Assembly (NCBI GenBank): GCA_955652345.1
Contig: CATPBV010000304.1
Span: 1 to 5,310, forward strand
DNA: 5,310 nucleotides
Origin: an uncultured Solirubrobacteraceae bacterium
Lineage (GTDB): Bacteria; Actinomycetota; Thermoleophilia; Solirubrobacterales; Solirubrobacteraceae
Reading direction: 5' to 3'
Part shown: piece after piece, positions 1 through 5,310 of the stretch
Position numbering within the stretch: position 1 is the first letter of the stretch
Layout: every line of letters starts with the position of its first letter
Program-made: the position numbers and the translations under genes
Notes under the pieces: generated by a model
What the model saw: the letters and a program-made list of their open reading frames with translations, nothing else
Database searches by the model: none
What the model was told of the DNA's origin: nothing

Positions 1-205
1 CGCGCAACATCACGCCGGCGACTCCGGGCGCCAGACGTACCCGCCGAGTCTCGCGTGCTGCGGCGCCGAGCAGCACCCAGGCGTCGCGATGGTAGACCTC
101 GTCGACGCAGAACACGGTGTCGATCCGCGACGCGTCGGCGACGGCGATCGCGGCCAGCACCTCGGCCGCGGAGGCATCGGGCAGCAGCTCGACGCTAACT
201 CGCAC
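1..205 (-). CDS. Luciferase-like (LLM class) flavin/F420-dependent oxidoreductase, N-terminal part only
   Basis: Reading the minus strand from a GTG at 203-205 gives 68 codons that run off the left edge. Early residues form a beta strand (RVSVELLP), then a helix rich in Ala. The segment IDTVFCVDEVYHRDAWVLL at about residues 28-46 and the RRVRLAPGV segment at 54-62 fit the start of the bacterial luciferase-like TIM barrel, where family members show a GFDSVWV-type strand, an RDP(F/W)VLL helix and a (E)RIRLGTGV strand. Such enzymes use reduced FMN or F420 to oxidise or reduce small substrates; the substrate cannot be told from this part. The start is supported by GGAG at 210-213, four bases upstream. 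The first 11 bases overlap the 3' end of the broken reading frame at 195-444, which suggests the two were once translationally coupled. The barrel's usual length of about 300 residues means most of the gene lies outside. Family call fairly sure, substrate unknown. Confidence 0.75.
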   Translation of the reverse strand, partial: MRVSVELLPDASAAEVLAAIAVADASRIDTVFCVDEVYHRDAWVLLGAAARETRRVRLAPGVAGVMLR

Positions 206-444
206 GACGCTCCGTGGAGACCGGCTGGCAGTGCGTCACCGGTGGAGTATCTAGCCGCCGCGTGAGCCGGTCAACGACCCGATCCGATCGGCGGAGCGCG
301 GAGCGCTCGTCCACGCGCAGAGTTAGACCGGCGGGCAACGGCCAGCGCAGGTGAGTATGCGGCGGGAGCTGCGCGAACGCTGCTGTGTCGAGTCGGATCG
401 AGAGGTGGTCGGCGAGCACGCGCAGCGCCCGCAGCGTGAGGATG
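195..444 (-). pseudogene. C-terminal remnant of an unrecognised gene, cut by an IS481 fragment
   Basis: On the minus strand this frame is open down to a TAG at 195-197 and ends in about 83 codons with strong G/C third-position bias from roughly 440 to 300, which suggests it was once coding. The peptide includes LTLRALRVLADHLSIRLD and later LRWPLPAGLTLRVDER. I do not recognise a family. It has no start of its own: upstream the sequence is transposase coding in another frame, and the only ATG (474-476) lies inside that transposase part. The stop overlaps the GTG of the downstream oxidoreductase by 11 bases, typical of coupled operon genes, so this is probably the truncated 3' end of the oxidoreductase's former operon partner. 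The tail after about 290 looks less protein-like, so part of it may be drift. The boundary at 444 is approximate. It could also be a chance open frame in GC-rich DNA. Confidence 0.4.
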
Positions 445-588
445 CCGCGCCACCCATTTGCGGGTGCAGCGGCCACTGACCTCGGCGGCCGCGGCCGCCT
501 CGCTCATCGTCCGCTGCCCCTCAACAACCCGCCGGCAGAGCTCCCGACGACCTTTCAGACTGAGCGCAGCGTTAGCGTGAAGCTTCAT
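445..588 (-). pseudogene. IS481-family transposase, N-terminal fragment only
   Basis: Starting at the ATG at 586-588 on the minus strand, the peptide begins MKLHANAALSLKGRRELCRR and continues to a helix-turn-helix stretch (MSEAAAAAEVS, residues 28-38) ending in RCTRKWVAR at 40-48. This is the characteristic start of many actinobacterial IS481-family transposases, whose N-terminal HTH binds the element's ends. After residue 48 the expected continuation (a RYRAEGxxGLLDRSSAP-like segment) is absent in all frames, and the frame becomes Pro/Arg-rich noise. The zinc-binding and DDE integrase core (intact proteins are roughly 300 residues or more) is missing, so the protein cannot be active. An excellent Shine-Dalgarno, AAGGAGG at 596-602 with seven bases of spacing, is still present. 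This is a decayed or deletion-truncated insertion sequence. Confidence 0.78.
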
Positions 589-595
589 CCGGTGT

Positions 596-602
596 CCTCC
601 TT
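596..602 (-). promoter_or_regulatory. Ribosome binding site of the IS481 transposase remnant
   Basis: The minus strand reads AAGGAGG seven bases before the ATG at 586-588. It is the strongest Shine-Dalgarno match in the window and fixes the transposase start, although the gene behind it is broken. Confidence 0.7.
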
Positions 603-629
603 GGGACTGAGTTGGCTTGGCAGCTCTCA
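603..629 (-). repeat. Possible left terminal end of the IS481-family element
   Basis: Upstream of the transposase start the minus strand reads TGAGAGCTGCCAAGCC, then AACTCAGTCCC. It begins with TG, as IS481-family ends usually do, and sits where the left terminal inverted repeat should be, about 40 bases before the transposase ATG. The partner repeat is not in the window because the element's right side is lost, so the call rests on position and the TG end only. The exact outer boundary is uncertain. Confidence 0.3.
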
Positions 630-651
630 GACTCCAGGGGGCCCGGATGGA

Positions 652-680
652 CCGACCTACTCAGGAACTACAACTAGCCT
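652..680 (+). promoter_or_regulatory. Weak candidate promoter for the membrane protein gene at 688
   Basis: A TAGCCT hexamer at 675-680 fits the TAnnnT pattern of a -10 element. Seventeen bases upstream lies CCGACC at 652-657, which shares GAC with the TTGACA consensus. The -10 ends seven bases before the GTG at 688, so transcription would start at or next to the start codon, giving a leaderless message. This would explain the lack of a Shine-Dalgarno there. Both hexamers are weak matches. Confidence 0.25.
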
Positions 681-687
681 GGGTCGT

Positions 688-1146
688 GTGCGGCGGGTAT
701 GGGTTGTCCTCATCGGCCTCGTTGCGCTCGTTGTCTTCGTCGCGGTCACGGCTGTGTTGGCGCGCGTGCTCAGCCTGGACGGGGCGGAGCGCTCGGCGAT
801 CACGGCGCTGGTTGGGGACGAGGCCGCGGGCAATGAGCGGGGGGCGCTTTCGCAGATTGTCGGGTGCGCTCGGCGGCCACTGTGTCGCGTGAGCGTGGCG
901 ACTGACGTGGCGGCACTCACTCGACCGGGGGGCGTGGCGATCATCCAGATCCAGCCGTCGGCTGGGTTCTCGCTGAGCAGCACGGTGGGCACCGCGCGGG
1001 TGGCGTGGAGGGTCGGATTCTCTCTGCCGGTCGTTCAGTGCGTTCGCGTCCGCCGAGCGGGTGACGCGATCAGCGGCTTCCAGGTTCAGCTGCTCGCGGT
1101 CACGCCGCGGCTGCGGACCGACGCCGACTGTCCGAAACGCTTCTAG
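688..1146 (+). CDS. Small membrane-anchored protein of unknown function
   Basis: From GTG 688 the product is 152 residues. It starts with RRVW and one strongly hydrophobic segment at residues 4-25 (VWVVLIGLVALVVFVAVTAVLA), followed by an Arg and a soluble domain: a signal anchor with the domain probably outside the cell. The domain opens with a helix (AERSAITALVGDEAAG, 33-48), has four cysteines (60, 66, 118, 148) that could form disulfides, and a beta-rich half with VQCVRVRRAGDAISGF at 116-131, ending in DADCPKRF. The shape resembles small lipoprotein-like or NTF2-like domains, but I cannot assign a function; similar proteins seem common in Solirubrobacterales. The frame stays open far upstream (to 385), but that part is antisense to the transposase remnant, so I chose the GTG directly before the membrane segment; GTG 592 and TTG 601 are alternatives. 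Its TAG stop overlaps the stop of the convergent gene. Confidence 0.7.
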   Translation: MRRVWVVLIGLVALVVFVAVTAVLARVLSLDGAERSAITALVGDEAAGNERGALSQIVGCARRPLCRVSVATDVAALTRPGGVAIIQIQPSAGFSLSSTVGTARVAWRVGFSLPVVQCVRVRRAGDAISGFQVQLLAVTPRLRTDADCPKRF

Positions 1147-1463
1147 GTCCGCACCGGGCGGCGAGCGGGCGCGCGCGCCGGGCGCCGCTCGCGCCGCGGC
1201 AGACGATCCGCGAGCCGGCCGTGCTCCCGCAGCCGCACCCTTGCCGGTATCGCGTCCGGAAGGGGGATGCCGCCCCGCGGCGGATCAGGCCTCTCCGGGG
1301 GACGGCGGGGCCCGTGACCACCGTCGTCGTCGGAGCCTGAGTCGTAGCCCTTGGGGAAGTTCGGACCCTGTCGCAATGCTGGGATCAGCAGCAGTGCGGC
1401 ACAGCCGAGCCCTAGGAGGTGCATCCCGGCGATCATCAGCATCAGCTGAGCGTCGCCCGACAT
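1143..1463 (-). CDS. Small single-pass membrane protein with Pro/Arg-rich tail, unknown function
   Basis: The product is 106 residues from the ATG at 1461-1463. After MSGDAQ comes one hydrophobic helix at about residues 7-30 (LMLMIAGMHLLGLGCAALLL, then IPAL), an acidic Gly/Ser linker (DSGSDDDGG, 41-49), a Pro/Arg stretch (GPRRPPERPDPPRGG, 51-65), a segment GGIPLPDAIPARVRLREHGR at 64-83, and a very basic C-terminus with repeated Arg-Pro/Arg-Ala steps. The basic tail next to the helix suggests a cytosolic tail by the positive-inside rule. I recall similar short proteins in Thermoleophilia with the same GGIPLPDA and RLREHGRLAD elements, which is why I read this as real and not as a shadow, but no function is known to me. 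An ATG at 1515-1517 in the same frame would add 18 residues; I prefer the inner start because it places a promoter-like sequence upstream. There is no clear Shine-Dalgarno. The gene converges on the one at 688 and diverges from rplY. Confidence 0.72.
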   Translation of the reverse strand: MSGDAQLMLMIAGMHLLGLGCAALLLIPALRQGPNFPKGYDSGSDDDGGHGPRRPPERPDPPRGGIPLPDAIPARVRLREHGRLADRLPRRERRPARAPARRPVRT

Positions 1464-1500
1464 AGAGTTGAAGCGTAGCGCGCCACCTGAGCTTGGTCGA
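1464..1500 (-). promoter_or_regulatory. Candidate leaderless promoter of the small membrane protein gene
   Basis: On the minus strand TCGACC (1495-1500; four of six bases match TTGACA) is followed by exactly 17 bases and then TACGCT (1472-1477; TAnnnT). The -10 ends eight bases before the ATG at 1461-1463, so the transcript would begin at the start codon. No Shine-Dalgarno is present, which agrees with a leaderless message. Confidence 0.4.
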
Positions 1501-1511
1501 GGGGCGCTCGC

Positions 1512-1517
1512 TACCAT
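1512..1517 (+). promoter_or_regulatory. Candidate -10 element of the rplY-pth-mfd operon
   Basis: TACCAT lies 11 bases before the rplY ATG at 1529. A start site six to eight bases after it would leave a leader of only about 4-6 bases, and no Shine-Dalgarno is visible before the ATG. No convincing -35 is present at 16-18 bases; the best local match, TTGGTC at 1493-1498, is too close at 13 bases. It would lie inside the same 65-base gap as the opposing promoter. Confidence 0.35.
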
Positions 1518-1528
1518 CGTGGCCGGTC

Positions 1529-2215
1529 ATGGCCACCACCGACACAACCGTCCTGGCGGTCGCGCATCGCGACCCGGCGGGCTCCCGTGAAGCCCGGCGA
1601 CTTCGCCGTACCGGCAACGTTCCCGGCGTCGTCTATGGCGGAGGCGAGGACCCGATCGCCTTCCAGGTCGACGCCCGTCAGCTCCGGCAGGCGCTCGCAC
1701 ACGCCGGCGCCGTGCTCGATCTCCAGATCGACGGCGACGAGGCGACGCCCGTCGTTCTCAAGGACCTGGCGCGCCATCCCGTGACGGGCGAGACCATCCA
1801 TGTCGACCTGCTTCGCGTTCGCCTCGACGTGGCGATCGAGACCACCGTGCTGCTCGAGCTGGTCGGCGCGGAGAGCTCCCCGGCGACCAAGGACGGCGGT
1901 GTCTTCGAGCAGGTGACACGCGAGCTGACGATCGAGGCGCTCCCCGCCGAGATCCCGGACTCGGTACAGCATGATGTGTCCGAGCTGCACGTGGGCGATA
2001 CGGTCACGCTCGACGCTCTCACCGCTCCCCCCGGCGTCAAGTTCGTCGACGATCCCGACACGGTCATCGTCACCGTCTCGGCCCCGCGCCTTCAGCTGGT
2101 CGACGAGAACGAGATCGAGGAAGAGACCGAGGTCGTCGGCGAGGAGGGCGAGGAGGCGGCCGAAGGCGCGCCCGCTTCAGAGGCCGGCGGCGAGGAGCCG
2201 GCCGGCGAGCAGTAG
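1529..2215 (+). CDS. rplY: 50S ribosomal protein L25 (TL5/CTC family)
   Basis: The product of 228 residues is a long-form L25. Residues ~6-92 are the L25 domain that binds 5S rRNA in the central protuberance of the large subunit; the hallmark stretch SREARRLRRTGNVPGVVYG sits at 19-37. Residues ~97-185 form the beta-rich C-terminal domain of the TL5/CTC type (VDLLRVRLD, LELVG, LTIEALPAEIPDSV, DVSELHVGDTV). From about residue 192 an acidic tail follows, with some 15 Glu interrupted by Gly and Ala. E. coli L25 has the first domain only (94 residues); Thermus TL5 has both (206). The start is the ATG just before ATTDTTVLAV, where the family begins; an upstream in-frame ATG at 1493 would only read through the promoter region. 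The stop is 15 bases before pth. In B. subtilis the homologue ctc belongs to the sigma-B general stress regulon; nothing here shows such control. Confidence 0.97.
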   Translation: MATTDTTVLAVAHRDPAGSREARRLRRTGNVPGVVYGGGEDPIAFQVDARQLRQALAHAGAVLDLQIDGDEATPVVLKDLARHPVTGETIHVDLLRVRLDVAIETTVLLELVGAESSPATKDGGVFEQVTRELTIEALPAEIPDSVQHDVSELHVGDTVTLDALTAPPGVKFVDDPDTVIVTVSAPRLQLVDENEIEEETEVVGEEGEEAAEGAPASEAGGEEPAGEQ

Positions 2216-2219
2216 GAAA
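2214..2219 (+). promoter_or_regulatory. Probable ribosome binding site of pth
   Basis: AGGAAA overlaps the rplY stop codon (TAG 2213-2215) and lies 11 bases before the pth ATG, a slightly long but usable distance. Ribosomes ending on rplY would be placed next to it, so coupled translation is plausible. Confidence 0.4.
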
Positions 2220-2230
2220 CGCCACGTCGG

Positions 2231-2815
2231 ATGCCATTCCCGGGTCGCCGGGGCGCCCCACCGGACTGGCTGGTCGTGGGGCTCGGCAACCCTGGCCGGG
2301 AGTACGCGGGGACCCGGCACAACATTGGGTTCGAGGTGGGCAACGTGCTTGCCGCGCGCTGGGAGCTGTCCAGGCCGAAGTCTCGATTCCGCGGTCTGCT
2401 AAGCGAAGGCCGTGCGGGGTCAGGGGCCCCTCGCGTCGCGATTCTCCTACCGCAGACGTTCATGAACGATGCCGGTCGCGCGGTTGGCCCGGCTCGGGGC
2501 GCGCTCGGCGTACCGCTTGATCGGGTGCTCGTGATCCATGACGAGATCGACCTGCCGTTCGGTGAGATCCGGGCGCGAGTGGGGGGCGGGCTCGCTGGAC
2601 ACAACGGCCTGAAGTCGATCCGGGACGCTCTCGGCTCGCCGGACTTCGGCCGGATCCGGATCGGGGTCGGCCGCCCGCCGACGACGGATCCCGACCGGGT
2701 CGCCGCGTATGTCCTGAGCCGCTTCCGTGAGCCGCACGAGGAGGTCGCGACGGTGATCGAACGCGCCGCCGACGAGGCGGAGCGGTGGATCCTGGGCACG
2801 GACGGGCCCTCGTAG
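2231..2815 (+). CDS. pth: Peptidyl-tRNA hydrolase (Pth, bacterial type)
   Basis: This 194-residue enzyme cleaves the ester bond of peptidyl-tRNAs that fall off the ribosome, freeing tRNA for reuse; it is cytosolic, monomeric and normally essential. The signature VVGLGNPGREYAGTRHNIGF is at 15-34, with Asn20 and the catalytic His30 (E. coli Asn10 and His20). QTFMNDAG at 75-82 carries Asn79 (E. coli Asn68), HDEIDLPFG at 103-111 carries Asp104 (Asp93), and GGGLAGHNGLKSI at 118-130 carries His124 and Asn125 (His113, Asn114). RIRIGVGRP at 141-149 closes the core. All key residues are present, so it should be active. The length equals E. coli Pth. The ATG gives about 12 residues before the first beta strand, somewhat longer than usual; no better start exists before the GLGNPG motif. 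It lies 15 bases after rplY and 13 before mfd on the same strand, so co-transcription is likely. Confidence 0.98.
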   Translation: MPFPGRRGAPPDWLVVGLGNPGREYAGTRHNIGFEVGNVLAARWELSRPKSRFRGLLSEGRAGSGAPRVAILLPQTFMNDAGRAVGPARGALGVPLDRVLVIHDEIDLPFGEIRARVGGGLAGHNGLKSIRDALGSPDFGRIRIGVGRPPTTDPDRVAAYVLSRFREPHEEVATVIERAADEAERWILGTDGPS

Positions 2816-2828
2816 ACTCGATCTAGCA

Positions 2829-5310
<2,482 letters not shown>

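Noticed and set aside
385..687. An upstream extension of the 688 membrane protein to an ATG at 385
   Set aside because: The added residues are antisense to the IS481 transposase remnant and look non-protein-like; a membrane segment directly after the start at 688 is the sensible N-terminus.
647..892. A plus-strand start at ATG 647 behind AGGGGGCCCGG
   Set aside because: The frame leads to an Arg/Ser-rich out-of-frame peptide overlapping the membrane protein; it would need a frameshift to reach it.
1161..1192. GC-rich inverted repeat (8-base arms GCGAGCGG/CCGCTCGC, 16-base loop) as a terminator for the plus-strand gene ending at 1146
   Set aside because: It has no T-run, lies inside the Arg-rich 3' coding part of the minus gene, and arms of this length are expected by chance in such composition.
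2816..2828. A gene or promoter between pth and mfd
   Set aside because: Only 13 bases are present. TAGACT at 2813-2818 resembles a -10 but has no -35 partner at 16-18 bases.

Overview
The window is GC-rich bacterial DNA with strong G/C preference at third codon positions. Gene content and protein style suggest a high-GC actinobacterium, most likely Thermoleophilia (Solirubrobacterales-like). This placement rests on the look of the two small membrane proteins and on codon use; it has not been tested by a search.

Layout. Positions 1-205 (minus strand) hold the first 68 codons of a luciferase-like flavin/F420-dependent oxidoreductase that runs off the left edge. Just upstream of it, also on the minus strand, is a scar at 195-588: the first ~48 codons of an IS481-family transposase run, by a change of frame, into the C-terminal part of an unrecognised gene. 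That gene's stop codon still overlaps the oxidoreductase start. Positions 589-687 are non-coding and carry a possible insertion-sequence end and a weak promoter. Positions 688-1146 (plus) encode a small membrane-anchored protein. It converges with a second small membrane protein on the minus strand (1143-1463), and the two stop codons share one CTAG.

From 1529 to the right edge the plus strand carries a housekeeping run: rplY/ctc (ribosomal protein L25), pth (peptidyl-tRNA hydrolase) and mfd (transcription-repair coupling factor, 827 codons seen, 3' end outside the window). Gaps are 15 and 13 bases, so co-transcription is likely. Bacillus subtilis has a related order (ctc-spoVC/pth-fin-mfd). 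The products deal with related events: L25 binds 5S rRNA in the large subunit, Pth recycles peptidyl-tRNA dropped by stalled ribosomes, and Mfd removes stalled RNA polymerase and recruits UvrA.

I found no previously undescribed multi-gene system. The points most worth a second look are the IS481 scar, the shared CTAG stop, and the divergent, apparently near-leaderless starts between the small membrane gene and rplY.
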